Of a DNA stretch of 64,000 nucleotides, positions 9,420-21,127 are shown piece after piece (position 1 is the first letter of the stretch; every line of letters starts with the position of its first letter). This stretch comes from Anodontia alba. Lineage: Eukaryota > Mollusca > Bivalvia > Lucinida > Lucinidae. The notes below the pieces were generated by a model. That model ran no database searches, was not told the origin of the DNA, and worked only from the letters and a program-made list of their open reading frames with translations. The DNA lies in assembly GCA_964016985.1 (NCBI GenBank), contig OZ024827.1:75278953-75342952 (forward strand). The letters are read 5' to 3'. The position numbers and the translations under genes are program-made.

Positions 9420-9990
9420 AGGAAAATAGCAAAAATCTTTAAAAATCTGCTTGTCTGAAACCAGAAGGCCCAGGTCTTCTAAATTTGGTATGTAGCTTCA
9501 TCTAGTGGAAATATACCAAGATTGTTCAAATTATAGCCCTGTGGTCAAAACATGGTGCCACGCTGGGGATTACTTGTTTTCAATATACTTATATAGGGAA
9601 AAACTTCAAACTCTTTTTCTCTGAAACTAAAAGGCCCAGGCCTTTGGTATTTGGTATGTAGCTTCAACTTGAAAGCCTTTACCAAATTCTTCAAAGTATA
9701 GCTCTGGGGTCAAAAATGGCCTTGCACCAGGGGCCACTTGTTTTACATCAGCACATATAAGGAAAAACTTCAAAAATCCTCTGGTCTAAAACCAGAAGGC
9801 ACAGGTATTTGAAATTTGGTATGAAGCTTGGCCTGGTAGATCTCTACCAAGATTATTGCAATTACTGCCCTGGGTCAAAAAACTGCCCTGCCTTGGGGTC
9901 ACCTTTTTTACATTGACATGTAGGGGAAACTTTAAAACTCCTTCTTGTCTGAACTAGAAGGTCTAGGTCTATGATATGTGGTAACCGAGA
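9420..9990. repeat. module array, about 165-175 bp units
   Basis: Four units share CTGAAACCAGAAGGCCCAGG, TTTGGTATGTAGCTT and GCCCTG.GGTCAAAA. It ends where the RTE-like LINE begins (about 10036). Confidence 0.75.
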
Positions 9991-10035
9991 ATGCAGTTTA
10001 CTGATCTTCTCCTGAGAATTCTATGCATGGGCAGG

Positions 10036-10257
10036 CTGTGCACAATTTTTTTTTCTGACTGGAGGAAAGCTTTCAAGGCCTGGAAGGCTGGTAGCACTAG
10101 GGCATCATACAATGCAGCCAAACCAAATGCCAGACATGCAGTGCACCAAGCTCGTCAAGAAGCCGACAAGAAGATCTACGAGAATATTGACCCCAAGTCT
10201 TCAGAAGTCTACCATCTTGCTAACCAGTTAAGAAGAGAGAACACTGATGTTGTTAGC
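10036..10257 (+). pseudogene. RTE-like LINE copy 1, segment upstream of RT
   Basis: Encodes FSDWRKAFKAWKAGSTRASY, YNAAKPNARHAVHQARQEAD and LANQLRRENTDVV, the linker between endonuclease and reverse transcriptase in RTE-type ORFs. The endonuclease is missing (5' truncation). It is cut off by the modular insertion at 10258 and resumes at about 11284. Confidence 0.75.
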
Positions 10258-11283
10258 TTGCCGGGACTATGTCCATGGGGGGCTTATGTTGTCACCCAGG
10301 CGTTGGCGTCGGCATCGGCATTAGCACAATGTTTAAGTTTTCAAATGTGTGCATAGTTTTTTAACTGTTTAAGGTACTGCCTTCATATTTGGCCTACACC
10401 TACTTTAGGGTAAGACCTTTCAGTAGCATACACACCCATCCCCAAAATAGACTCTTTATGTAGGTCAAGCTCAGTTACTTTGTCTTTTACACCCATGTTT
10501 AAATTTTGCGTTTAAGTTTTGAGAAGTGTACATAACTGCTGAAGTGTTCAGAATAGAGCTAATATTTGGCCCATACCAGCCTTAGGGTTAGACCTTTCAA
10601 TAGCACACACCTCTTCCTCAGTTTGACCTTCTGCCTAGGTCAAGGTCAGGTCACACTTTGTCATTTGAACCAATGTTCGAGTTCTGCGTTTAAGTTTTAT
10701 AAAGTGTTTGTAACTGCTGAAGTATTCAAGATACTGCTTTAATATTTGGCCCACACCACTAGCAGGGTAAGACCTTTCAATAGCTCAGACCTTTTCCTCA
10801 GTTTGACCTTCTGCCTAGGTCAAGGTCAGGTTATACTTAGTCATTTAAACCCATGTTTAAGTTTTGCGTTTAAGTTTTGAAAAGTGTTTGTAACTGCTAA
10901 AGTATTCAAGACACTGCTTTAATATTTGGCCCACACCTACCTTAGGGTAAGACCTTTCAATAGTACACACCCCTTCCTCACTTTGACCTTCTGCCTAGGT
11001 CAAGATCAGGTCATACTTTGTCATTTATAGCCATGTTTAAGTTTTGAAAAGTGTACCTGGCTGCTGAATTATGTAAGATATAGCTTTCATATTTCATCCA
11101 CACCAGCCTAAGGGAAGATGTTTCAATGGCATATACCCCATCCCTCAGTTTGACATTCTTCCAACATCAAAGTCAGGTCTTACTCTGTCATTTCTGCTAT
11201 GTTTAAGTTCTGCATTTAAAACTTTAATATTTAAAGATTGTTTTCTTATCTGATCAGCCCTTTCCAGCGAGCTGCGTTGTCTT
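10258..11283. mobile_element. modular repeat inserted in the LINE
   Basis: Starts AGCTTGCCGGGACT, then GGCGTTGGCGTCGGCATCGG, and ends CCAGCGAGCTGC. Inside are about five units of 170 bp (TTTAAGTTTTG, AACTGCTGAAGTATTCAAGA, TAAGACCTTTCAATAG, TGACCTTCTGCCTAGGTCAA). It splits the LINE ORF. GTTGT on each side may be a target duplication. The layout resembles 28832-30115. Confidence 0.7.
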
Positions 11284-13165
11284 CTGACAAACCTGTGAAG
11301 AATGATGCAGGAGAGATGTCAATGAGCAAAGACTCAAAGCAGAAGGCCTGGCTAGAGCACTACAAAAGGCTTCTCAACGTTGAGTTTGACTGGGATCCAG
11401 ACCACCTGTCTTATCAACCACCAGTGGAAGGCCCGCCCACCCCAATCACCATTGATATGGTTAAGAAGGCTCTCTCACAGACGAAGGCTGGCAAAGCACT
11501 GGGCCCATCAGGCATAGTGGTGGAGATGATACGAGCAGTCGGTGACAAGGGCGCCTCCATGATCCGTGACCTTGCAGCTGCAATCATTCGTGATGGCAAG
11601 GTACCCTCTGACTGGGAGCAGAATTTCATTGTCTGCCTCTACAAGGGAAAGGGGGACGCATTGGAAAGGGGCAACTACCGCGGTCTCGAGCTGACAGACC
11701 AGGTTATGAAAATCCTGGAGAGGATAGTGGACGTCCTCATCAGACAGTTGATGTCAATCGACGATTCCCAGTTTGGTTTCATCCCAGGCAGAGGCACTAC
11801 AGACGCAATCATTGTCAGGCAGCTGCAAGAGAAGTATCTAGCTGCCAACAAGAGACTCAACATAGCTTTCGTAGACCTGGAGAAGGCGTTGGATCGAGTA
11901 CCTCGGAAGGTCATCTGGTGGGCGCCGAGAAAACTTGTTGTGGAGGAGTGGATTGTGCGACTGGTGCAGGGGATGTATGCAAATGCGCGGAGCCATGTCC
12001 GTGTTGTTGAGGGGTACAGTGAAGAGTTTGAAGTGAAGGTTGGTGTTCACCAAGGATCAGTACTCAGCTCGCTGCTCTCCATCATTGTGCTTGAAGCCTT
12101 ATCACGAGAGTTCCGCTCTGGGGTCCCCTGGGAAGACCTCTATGCTGATAACCTTGTTATCATGGCTGATTCCCTTGAGGAATGTGTCAGGAGGCCCTTG
12201 ACATGGAAAGAAGCAATGGAGAAGAAAGGACTGAGAATAAATGCAGGAAAGACAAAGATCATAATCTGCGGTACGGGACAGGACCACCTGCAGAGTTAGG
12301 AGAGTTTTCATGCGCCGTCTGTCTCACTGGAGTGGGCAGCAACAGCATCTTCTGCAATGGCTGCAAGCATTGGGTGCACAAGAAATGCAGTGGGCTGAAG
12401 CGCTTGAAAAAAGACCCTGACTACAGATGTACACGGTGCCAGGGAACTGCACGCCTCTTGGATGGCAGACCACAGAAGGAAGTCCAGGTCGGACCTGACA
12501 TGCTTGAAGTGGTAGCTTCCTTTTGCTACCTAGGAGACATGCTGTCAGCAGCAGGTGGCTGTGAACGTTCAACCACAACACATGTGAAAACTGCCTGGAA
12601 GAAGTTCAAGGATCTGCTACCAGTTCTCTCTTCACGCCACCTCTCTTTCAAAACGTGGCCGTGTGTATAGCTCTTGTGTGTGGAGCGCAATGCTCCATGC
12701 CAGCGAGACTTGGCCATTGACAAAGCCAAACCTCCAGCGTCTGCAGCGAAATGACAGGGCAATGATCAGACAGATCTGCAATGTCAGGCCGCAAGATATT
12801 GTCACCACCAGGTCCAATGAGCTACTTGTGCGGCTTGGCATTGAGAATCTGGACCTCATTCTGAAGGAGAGAAGACTCTGATGGTATGGACATGTGGAAC
12901 GCTCCAATGGTGCAGTCAAGACAGCCTTTGACATACAGGTTGATGGAAAGCATTGGCCTGGGAGGCCCAAGCTGACATAGAAACAGCTGACAGAGAGGGA
13001 TTGCAGAGAGTGGCAGCTCTCGGCTATCAACCCTCATGATAGACATACCTGGAGATCTGGTGTGAGAGCTGCCATGCATGCAGCAAGTCAGCTATCTGGA
13101 AGGGGGTCCACTGGTATGGATGTTGCCCCTGTACCTGCACCTTAATCAAAAATCTGATTATGATA
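11284..13165 (+). pseudogene. RTE-like LINE copy 1, reverse transcriptase and 3' part
   Basis: RT motifs in order: KAGKALGPSG, PSDWEQNFIVCLYKGKGD, NYRG, SQFGFIPGRGTTDAI, FVDLEKALDRVPR, GVHQGSVLS, YADNLVIMADS and GKTKIIICG. A PHD-like zinc finger follows (12311-12439), then FCYLGDMLSAAGGC, MLHASETWPL, RMIRQ-like AMIRQICNV, and GHVERSNGA. The active-site YADD has become YADN (12141-12152), and at least two frameshifts (near 12295 and 12660) and a stop break it. The 3' end is a (GAT)n-like tail near 13165. Placing it in the RTE group is from memory of motifs. Confidence 0.85.
12311..12439 (+). other. PHD-like zinc finger encoded in the LINE
   Basis: Pattern C-x2-C, C-x2-C-x4-H-x2-C, C-x2-C (CAVC, CNGCKHWVHKKC, CTRC). 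It sits directly after the RT palm/thumb part and before the C-terminal domain. It would bind zinc; a nucleic-acid or chromatin role is inference. Confidence 0.7.
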
Positions 13166-13169
13166 TATG

Positions 13170-13420
13170 ATGATGATGACTGGCGTCTGTCTGTCTGTAG
13201 TAGACATTCTTGTGCACTCCATAACTCATATACCCTTTGAGATATTATGATAATACTTGATAGAGATGTAGGTCAGGTTCAGTAAGTGTGTCTCGTGTGA
13301 GAATGACAGCTCTCACTTTCTTCATTTTGTAGTTATCTCCCAAAAATAACTTTTTTGTGGGTACTGCTTGTGTGCACCATAACTCCCATACACTTTGGAA
13401 TATTCTGACAATATTTATAC
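13170..13420. repeat. module repeat with a low-complexity start
   Basis: GTCTGTCTGTCTGTAG then TCTTGTGCACTCCATAACTC; related text recurs at 15170-15500. The LINE tail abuts it. Confidence 0.6.
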
Positions 13421-13431
13421 CCCCCTCCCAT

Positions 13432-13482
13432 ATGAAGTATGTGTGTGTGTGTGGGTGGGTGGGGGGGGGGTGAGGTGGGGTG
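13432..13482. repeat. (GT)n/G-rich simple repeat
   Basis: GTGTGTGTGTGTGGGTGGGT followed by a G run. Confidence 0.9.
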
Positions 13483-13524
13483 CAGGTATAATGTTTTCAG
13501 CTTGTCCATGATTCTGTCATTCAT

Positions 13525-14990
13525 TGATTCTGCTCAATATCTTGAGAACGAATTGCTGGAGTTGGATCAAATTTTGCATATGCATTGATGTTGACCTACT
13601 TTGGAATTGTTACATATCAATTTTTGCAATTAACAACAGAGTGATGGCCCTTGGTTATTGTCAAAATTTCATTTCTGCTCAATTTCTTCTGAATTAATTG
13701 ATGGAATTTGATCAAATTTTGCATATGCCTTGACCTTAACCAGACCTAGGTACGGATTGTTACACGTCAATTTTCGCAAATTTACAATAGCCTTTTGACC
13801 CTTGGTTATTGTCAAAATTTCATTTCAGCTCAATATCTTCTAAAAGCATCATTGGCATTTGATACAAATTTGCATATGCATTGACCTTTACCAGATCTAG
13901 GGAGGGATTGTTAGGGTCAATGTTTACAAATTTACAATACAGTAATGGCCCTTGATTATCTTCATAATTTGGTTTCCTCTCAATATCTTGAGAACAAATT
14001 GATGGAATAAGACCAGAAAATTTAAAACATGGTTATGGCCTTTAGTTGTTGTCAAAATTTTGTTTCCACTCAATATATCTTGTGAATGAACTGATGGAAT
14101 TTGATCAAATTTTGCGTATGCATTGACCTTAAACTAATCTAGGTTGGGTTCTTATGCATCAATATTTGCAAATTTACAATGGACTTATGACCTTTGGCAA
14201 TTGTCAAAATTTTTGTGTCCACTCATATCTTGTGAACAAATCGATGAAATTTGATCAAATTTTGCATATGCATTTACCGTAACCAGATTGAGGCTGGATT
14301 GTTACATTTCAATTTTGGCAAATTTTCAACAGAGTGATGGCCCATGATTATCATCAGAGTTTTATTCTGCTCAATATCTTGAGAACCAAATTGATGGAAT
14401 TAAACCAAATTTTACATATGCATTGACATTGACCTGATCTTTATACATTTGGGTTGTTATGCTTCGATTGTTGCAAATTTACAAAATAGTTATGGCCTTT
14501 GGTTGTTGTCAAAATTTCATTTCTGCTCAATATCTTTAAACAAAGTGATGGAATTTGATCAAACTTTGCATATGCATGATCTTAACCAGATCTACGTTGG
14601 GAATGTTACAGGTCAATTTTCACAATTACAAGAGTTATGGCCCTTGAATATTGTCAGAATTTGGTTTCCACTCACTATCTTGAGAAATTGATGGAATTAG
14701 AACAAATTTTGCATATGCATTGACGTTAACCAGATCTATATTGGGATTGTTAAGCTTTATATCTCACAAATATACAACACAGTTATGGCCTTTGATTATT
14801 GTCAAAATTTTGCTTCCGCTCAATATCTTGGGAACAAACTGATGAAATTTGACCAAGTTTTGCATATGCATTGATGTTCACCAGATCTAGGTTCAGATTG
14901 TTATGCATCAATTTTAGCTAATTTACAATACAGCTATGGCCCTTGATTATTGTTGAAATTTCTTTTCTGCTCAATATCTTGCCTGTAAAG
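13525..14990. repeat. tandem array of about 155-160 bp modules, roughly nine copies
   Basis: Units share CAATATCTTGAGAACAAAT, GATCAAATTTTGCATATGCA, TTGACCTTAACCAGATCTAG, GGATTGTTA and TGGCCCTTGATTATTGTCAA. Copies differ by 10-25 %. No long ORF. This is the clearest array in the window. Confidence 0.85.
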
Positions 14991-14999
14991 GAAATTACG

Positions 15000-15670
15000 C
15001 TTAATGAAAAACCTGATCCTATGATGTGTTTTATGCTGGGGGTATCTAATAAGCACTGCTTATTGACATTTCGTGTTGGAAGAGTTGTGGATCAAGTCTA
15101 GGAGGCATGTCACATGCAAGAATGATGACTCTCACTTCTCTTTTTATCTGCCCATGAATTTTTTTAGGCAAATTCTTGTGGTGTGCTCCATAACTCAAAT
15201 ACCCCTTGAGATTTTTTTATAACATTTGGTAGGGATTTAGGTCAGGTCCCCCAACTTAATAGGTTGCAAGAATATAGCGATCAGCCTGGCATCTGTCTGT
15301 CTATCCATCTGTAGACAAATCCTAGTGCCCGCTGTAACTCCTATACCCTTAGAGATACTTTGATAATATTTGGTAGGAATGTAGGTCAGGTTCAGTAGGA
15401 GTGTCATGCAAGAATAACAACTCAACTTTCTTCATTTTCTAGTTATCTTCCCTTAATGAGTTGTTTTTTGGTACTGCTTGTGTGCGCCATAACTCCCATA
15501 TGTTTTGAAATATTTGGATATCTGGTAGAATTGTGGATCAGGTCTAGGAGGCGTATCACATGCAAAAATGATGACTTGCTTCTTCACTTTTTGAATTAAC
15601 TGTCCTTGAAATTTTACCTCATACAGGTTTGGATGGCCGTCCAGCAGAAGTAAACATTGGTTGAAATACA
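15000..15670. repeat. related module repeat, eroded
   Basis: TTGTGTGCGCCATAACTCCC, ATGTAGGTCAGGTTCAGTAG and GTGTCA.GCAAGAAT recur about every 200 bases and link it with 13170-13420. Confidence 0.6.
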
Positions 15671-15892
15671 GATACGGTAAATGCCCTAAAATTTCGAACA
15701 CTTTATGTGTATACTTTTTTAGACTAAATTCTGCCTTTTATCTATTCATTTCTTAAATACTTAGTGAAATGGCAAACAATGAAGACCCTGATCAGACTGC
15801 TTCTGAAGGAGCAGTCTGATCTAGGTCTGCACTGTTTGCATATACCCCTATATCTGAAAATGGTTTATGAAATTTTAGGATAGCTTCTGTAT
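15671..15892. repeat. MITE frame A, copy 2
   Basis: The left end TACGGTAAATGCCCTAAAAT is good. The core is mutated in one arm (AACAATGAAGACC). Confidence 0.7.
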
Positions 15893-16070
15893 ATATGATG
15901 CAGAATACAATGAAAGGGCCCTAGTGGTATCAGAAATCTAACTTTGGAACCATTCAGTACAGTGATATCCCATTAGGATAACATGCCTATATAACATTAT
16001 TGCTACTTTTCATGCTGGTGCAAATGATGGCATTTATCCGATGATAATTTGTGATATCTTCACCCCCCAC

Positions 16071-16079
16071 CCCCCCCCC

Positions 16080-16110
<31 letters not shown>

Positions 16111-16112
16111 CC
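16071..16112. repeat. (CA)n microsatellite after a C tract
   Basis: Poly(C) then (AC)n of about 15 units. Confidence 0.9.
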
Positions 16113-16589
16113 TTCATGATACTTGATACAAATGTACAACACATTTAAAAATGTTTGTTCAGTCGGGGGAAAAGCCATCTCTTCTGATGGCTGTTTTTTT
16201 TTTCAGCATGCTAAGTTTTAATAAATGTTTTCCAGGATTATATTTCTGACTGAATTATTTCTGTATACAGTCGAGAAATCTATATCAATATTGCAATATT
16301 GCACCTCTTCTTGAGGCATGCATCAATGTTTTGTTAGTGGGTTTATAGTTTACTGAGCTTGTCAAACAATTACTCCCATGTTTCAGTGAATGAAGACAGA
16401 CAAAAAGTTAACTATTCCTATGAGAAGAAGATTTTATTAAGCAATAACTACTTTCTGTAATAAAAATAAATTTATTGTTTCTATAAATAGTTCATCATCT
16501 GTATACATATAAAACATTAGGGTCCAGTTGTTCCAATCATCATTAGCTTGAAGTCACATTCTCTTTCACTGCCATAGGTGATAATAAGG

Positions 16590-16752
16590 GGCTTTTGCAA
16601 ACAGCATAGATCCAGATGAGATGGCTCATAATGAGCCGTCTTATCTGGATCTACGCTGTTTGACATTCAGTCTTTCAACTTTACATATAAACTTCTTTCC
16701 AAGAGATAGTTTGATAGTGTTTAGGGAGTTTATCCAGTCTAAAATGGGTTAA
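16590..16752. repeat. MITE frame C, partial
   Basis: Frame C runs TTAACCCATTGTAGTCTGGA to CTACAATGGGTTAA with the core near one end. Here the core and the right end AAAATGGGTTAA are present. Confidence 0.65.
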
Positions 16753-16832
16753 TGACTTACGCCATTGCTTTGTTTAACTGTGCCCAGGTAAGTTACTTGC
16801 TTTGTGTGACTGATAAAAAGTTATGTAAATAC

Positions 16833-17518
16833 AATGGAGCCTCTTTACAAGATGGTTCCCTATAAGACAGTTTGGGATATAAGACGGTTTAATGGTGGAC
16901 CACAAGTGTTGTATCCAAACAAATAATGCATAGATTATGTAGAAAAATGACCAATTATGGTCATTTTCCTATATAATCTATACATTTTTGTTATGGTCAT
17001 TTTTCTATGTAATCTATACAGTTTTGTTTGGATACAATTTGTAAATGTATAGGTTATATAGAAAAATTTCCATTTTTGGCCTTTTTTCTATATAATCTAT
17101 ACAGTTTTGTTTCAATACAACATGGTTGTTTAACTAACATACAGTAGTTTTTGCTTTGGATTTCAGCAATAGTGTTATAAAGAGGTTTGTTTTTGTTGAG
17201 GTTTTATGGCCCAGTCAACCCATTAGGGTCATGTTGAGTGCGGTCAATTTACCTAACCACACTTTTCCTGGGCAGGCTTAGTCCTCTAAGCGGTTAACCA
17301 GCACTTGTGCACATTCTTATGCTAGAAACTGACAACTGCCCTTCTTGAATCAGCGGAAGGGAGAGAATGACTGTAGAAAATATTTCATGATCAATCTCCA
17401 TGAAAGAATGTTGCTGGACCCGGCGGGGGTCAAACCTGCAACCTCCTGATCACCAGTTGGACGCACATTCCGTTGAGCCTCCAGTTGAAGCCAGCTTTAT
17501 AAAGAGGTTGTGGTGTAC
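16833..17518. repeat. foldback frame M, split by a SINE
   Basis: CTCTTTACAAGATGGTTCCC to TTATAAAGAGGTTGTGG. The inside has repeated ATAATCTATACATTTTTGTT inverted arms. Relatives lie at 41461-41670 and 46556-46790. Confidence 0.65.
17188..17496 (-). mobile_element. tRNA-derived SINE, copy 3
   Basis: Reverse orientation. The 13 bp target duplication TTATAAAGAGGTT lies at 17175-17187 and 17497-17509. The head is eroded in the A box. Confidence 0.9.
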
Positions 17519-17637
17519 ATATGCAAAATGTGTAGATGGAGATCAGCCTGCTCAGTCAACTCCAGATCAGGGCAATCTGCACATACAATATACCTTGAAG
17601 AATCCAGTGTCCTCACCCCATCTCTCACACAGAGGCC

Positions 17638-17775
17638 TAAGCAAACAGTATAGACTCAGGTCCACAGAATAAAGTGTCTGATCAGAGTCTACACAGTTTG
17701 TAAATCATACAGCAGTTTTCAGTCACATCAACAGGTAGTAAAATGGATTTGTTCATGTTTTAGGACATGTATGAT
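17638..17775. repeat. MITE frame F, reversed, eroded
   Basis: Core AAACAGTATAGACTCAGG..AGAGTCTACACAGTTTG followed by TAGTAAAATGGATTTGTTCA, the reverse of the frame F left arm. Confidence 0.55.
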
Positions 17776-17804
17776 AAAGAATTAAACTATCTTTACTTAA
17801 GAGT

Positions 17805-18165
17805 AATAAAAACATGATATGATAATACCCAGTCACTATTGTGTGGCGGGTACGTAGCTCTGTCAAAAATTGACAAAATCTGCCCATTTGCATTCTTGAA
17901 CCAGATCTCTACAATACCAATGCACATACCAAGTTCGGTGAAAATCCATTGATATTTACTCAAGTCTTTGTCCAAAAAAAAAATATGGATGTGTGAGCGG
18001 CAGATAACTGTCAAAAATTGACAAAATTTGCTCATTAGCAACCAAAACCAGATCTCTACAACATCAATGCACATACATGTACCAAGTTCGGTAAAAATCC
18101 ATTGATGTTTACTTGTTATCGAAACCATAATATCCTGCCACTATCGTGTGAAGAGTATAAAAATG
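17805..18165. repeat. module repeat P, copy 1
   Basis: Units share AAAATTGACAAAATTTGCCC, CCAGATCTCTACAA, TCAATGCACATACCAAGTTC and AAATCCATTGATATTTACTC. Flanks read ATAATACCC..TATCGTGTG. Further copies lie at 36515-36962 and 44210-44790. Confidence 0.75.
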
Positions 18166-18222
18166 GTACATTGTTTGAAAAATGGAAATGAACAGCTGAA
18201 AGACTTAACTTCTCACATACAT

Positions 18223-20240
18223 GACTACGGTAAATGTCCTAAAATTTTGTACACCAAAACTACTAATAAAATAGCATATGCAAACAGTGCAGACCCAGAT
18301 CAGAATGCTCCTACAGGAGCATTCTGATCTGGGTCTACGCTGTTTGCCATTCCATTAAGTATTTTAAGAAATAATTAAATACAAGAGGCCCACGGGCCAC
18401 GGTTCGCTCACCTGAGTGACATAGCCACTGCAGACATGCAGATGTTATGCAACATTTTTCCAATTCTATTATCGCAACTAATGAAAATATCATCATTTGA
18501 GCAGTTCTTAGTTTTGAAGAGGAATATATCGGCCTGACAGTCAATGGAGCATGATCATTTGAATAAACTATCAATCACATTTCAACAGAAGGATCAATGT
18601 GAAATTTGGTGGAAACTGGCTAAGTGGTTTCTGAAGAATCATGCTTTTATACATGTAAACAGCACAGTGGCAGGGAAATATTATAAATATAAATCAGATG
18701 ATGGCCATCTTAGATTTCCAATCAAAACAATTTTAACTACTGTTGATCTACAAGTCACTTCGATACTTTCAATATAAATGTATATGGCCCATACAAATGG
18801 GGAAGCAAATTTGACCTTGGAGGTTAAAAGGTCAAATGTCAACATAGAACCATCATTTTAGCAATTTTGGTAGATCTCCTGTCCCCCATAATTTGTGCAA
18901 AGATTAGGACCCAGGGCTTATTTGGTTATGGAGAAGAAGATTTTTAAAGGTTTTTACCATATATGGGCATGGCAGCCATTTAGACCAATGGACCATACCC
19001 ATTTTAGCAATCTTTCATTCTCCTGCCCACGGAGGCTCCGCATGAAATTTGAGCAACACTAGCTGGAGGCGTCAAAGGAAAAGGCATTTGAAATTATCAA
19101 CATTTTTTCCATACAAATGTATGGGGCCCATACAAATGCATACAGAAGCAAACTTGACCTCGCTGTAAAAAGGTTAAATGTCAATGTATGACAATTATTT
19201 TAGCAACTTTGGTAGACCCCCTGTTCCAGATGATATATGCAAAGATTCAGCCACAAGCCATCCTCGATTTTGGAGAATAAGATTTTTAATTGTTTTTTCC
19301 CATACAAATGCATAAGGAAGTAAAATTGACCTTGCCATTAAAAGGTCAAATGTCAATGTATGACCATTATTTTAGCAACTTTGGTAGACCCCTGTCCCCG
19401 ATGATTTATGCAAACATTCAGCCCCAAAGCATCCTCGGTTCTAGAGAAGAAGATTTTTAAAGGTTTTTACCATATATGGGCATGGCGGCCATCTTGGTCA
19501 ACGAACCCAGACCATTTTAGCAATCTTTTTTCCCCCTACCTAAGGAGGCTCCATATGAAATTTGAGCAAAATTGGCCCAGAGGCTCCAGAGGAGAAGTTG
19601 TTTGAAATTCTGAACATTTTTCCCATACAAATGCATAAGGAAGCAAAATTGACCTTACCGTAAAAAGGTCAAATGTCAATGTACGACCATTATATTAGCA
19701 ATTTTGGTAGCCCTCCTGTTCCCGAAGATATATGCAAAGATTCAGCCATAAGGCACGCTCGGTTTTGGAGAAGAAGATTTTTAAAGGTTTTTCCCATACA
19801 AATGCATAGGGAAGCAAACTTGAGCTTGCTGTAAAAGGTCAAACGTCAACGTACGACAATTCTTTTAGCAATGTTGGTAGACCTCCCATCCCCGATGATT
19901 CCTGCAAAGGTTCAGCCCCAAGGCATTCTCGGTTCTGGAGAAGATTTTTAAAGGTTTTCACCATATATGTGCGTGGCGGCCATCTTGGTCAATGGACCGC
20001 GACCATTTTAGCAATTTTTCATTCCACCACCCTAGGGAGGCTCCATATGAAATTTGAGCAAAATTGGCTCAGCGGCTTCAGAGGAGAAGTTGTTTGAAAA
20101 TGTTAACGGACGGATGGACGACGGACGAAAAGTGATCATAATAGCTCATCCTGAGCAGAGCTCAGGTGAGCTAAAAAGCAAAATTTAGGCAAAAAAAAAG
20201 TATGGAATAAAGTGTTTGAAATTTTTGGACATTTACCATA
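18223..20240. repeat. MITE frame A split by a 1.8 kb modular element
   Basis: The left part 18223-18379 and the right part 20178-20240 join to a normal frame A sequence (TAATTAAAT + AAAAAGCAAAATTTAGGC), so the empty site can be read exactly. Confidence 0.8.
18380..20177. mobile_element. modular element W, copy 1
   Basis: Starts ACAAGAGGCCCACGGGCC (a subterminal GC hairpin), then CGCTCACCTGAGTGAC. It ends AGCTCAGGTGAGCT after an ACGGACGGATGGACGACGG stretch. The middle has about seven diverged modules (CCATACAAATGCATAAGGAA, AAAAGGTCAAATGTCAATGT, GGTTTTTACCATATATGGGC, ATGAAATTTGAGCAAAATTG). No target duplication is visible. No coding capacity. A Helitron-like origin is possible but the ends do not read TC...CTRR. 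Confidence 0.8.
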
Positions 20241-20670
20241 TTGAAGACCCAGATAAGCCTGCACAATTATGTAATTACAGTTTATGCTGATCATTCATAA
20301 AACATTCAAGAATCCCCACTGTTAGGAACCAGCAAACATTCTGAGCAGAAAAATCTTTCAGACCATTCTTCCCAATGACTGTGAAAGCTCTAATGAGGAT
20401 GCTCGAATGAACATGTTGATCTGGGTCTTTGCTATTCACATGCTCTATGACATGGCTAATTTTCTTTGTCATTTCAAAAGACACAATATGAGTATTAAAA
20501 TCACATTATATACAGGATGTGTCAAGAAGTAAAGTTTCTTGAGCTCGTACAGTGAAACCCAGATCAGCCTGCAAATTTAACAGTCAGATCCAGGTTTACT
20601 TGTTCGCTCATATATTCTGTAAATGAACAGCACATATACCTTCTGCCTATCACAGCTCACATACTAAAAC
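20241..20670. other. no gene or clear repeat seen
   Basis: Intergenic sequence. An ORF of 69 codons on the minus strand (20275-20484) resembles no family that I know. Confidence 0.4.
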
Positions 20671-20992
20671 TACCGTATTTGACCTAAATACTGCACCATG
20701 TCCATAGGTTTTTTTAAAATTACTAGAAAAACTTGTAGTAGCAAAATATCCATCTAATGTGGGTGTACATAGAAAGATCAGCAAAGGACTTCATAATGAT
20801 ACTTATGGGATGAGTTTTTTTTTTCTGATTTTTTTCATTAAAGCATATATTGTGGGTACTCTTTTGAACTGCCTCCATGAGGCAATTCATGAGTATCACA
20901 ACATATGCTTGTATACTGGGGCTGTAATCTGAAGACTCAGAAATTTCTTGTTGATAGGAGTATGTGCAGTAATTGTGTCAAATGTGGCATAC
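20671..20992. repeat. foldback frame L, copy 1
   Basis: Ends TACCGTATTTGACCTAAATA and GCAGTAATTGTGTCAAATGT. The middle is AGCATATATTGTGGGTACTC..CACAACATATGCTT. Frame L shares this middle with frame H but has a different outer end. Confidence 0.7.
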
Positions 20993-21127
20993 GAAAACAG
21001 CAAATGCCCAGAATAGCCTGTGCATCTCTGTTGATACAATTTACAATATCCATTGATTCTGTATGTTGACAGGGAAGGCCCTGATGAGTCTGCAAGAACA
21101 GACATGCTGACCTGGGCCCATGTGTTC

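Noticed and set aside
11238..12299. host reverse-transcriptase gene
   Set aside because: It has a mutated active site and frameshifts and sits in a truncated LINE.
13525..14990. CRISPR-like direct repeats
   Set aside because: Units are long, diverged and without spacers; this is animal DNA.
18380..20177. firm Helitron call
   Set aside because: No TC start or CTRR end could be fixed and the insertion bases differ between copies, so only a tentative note is given.
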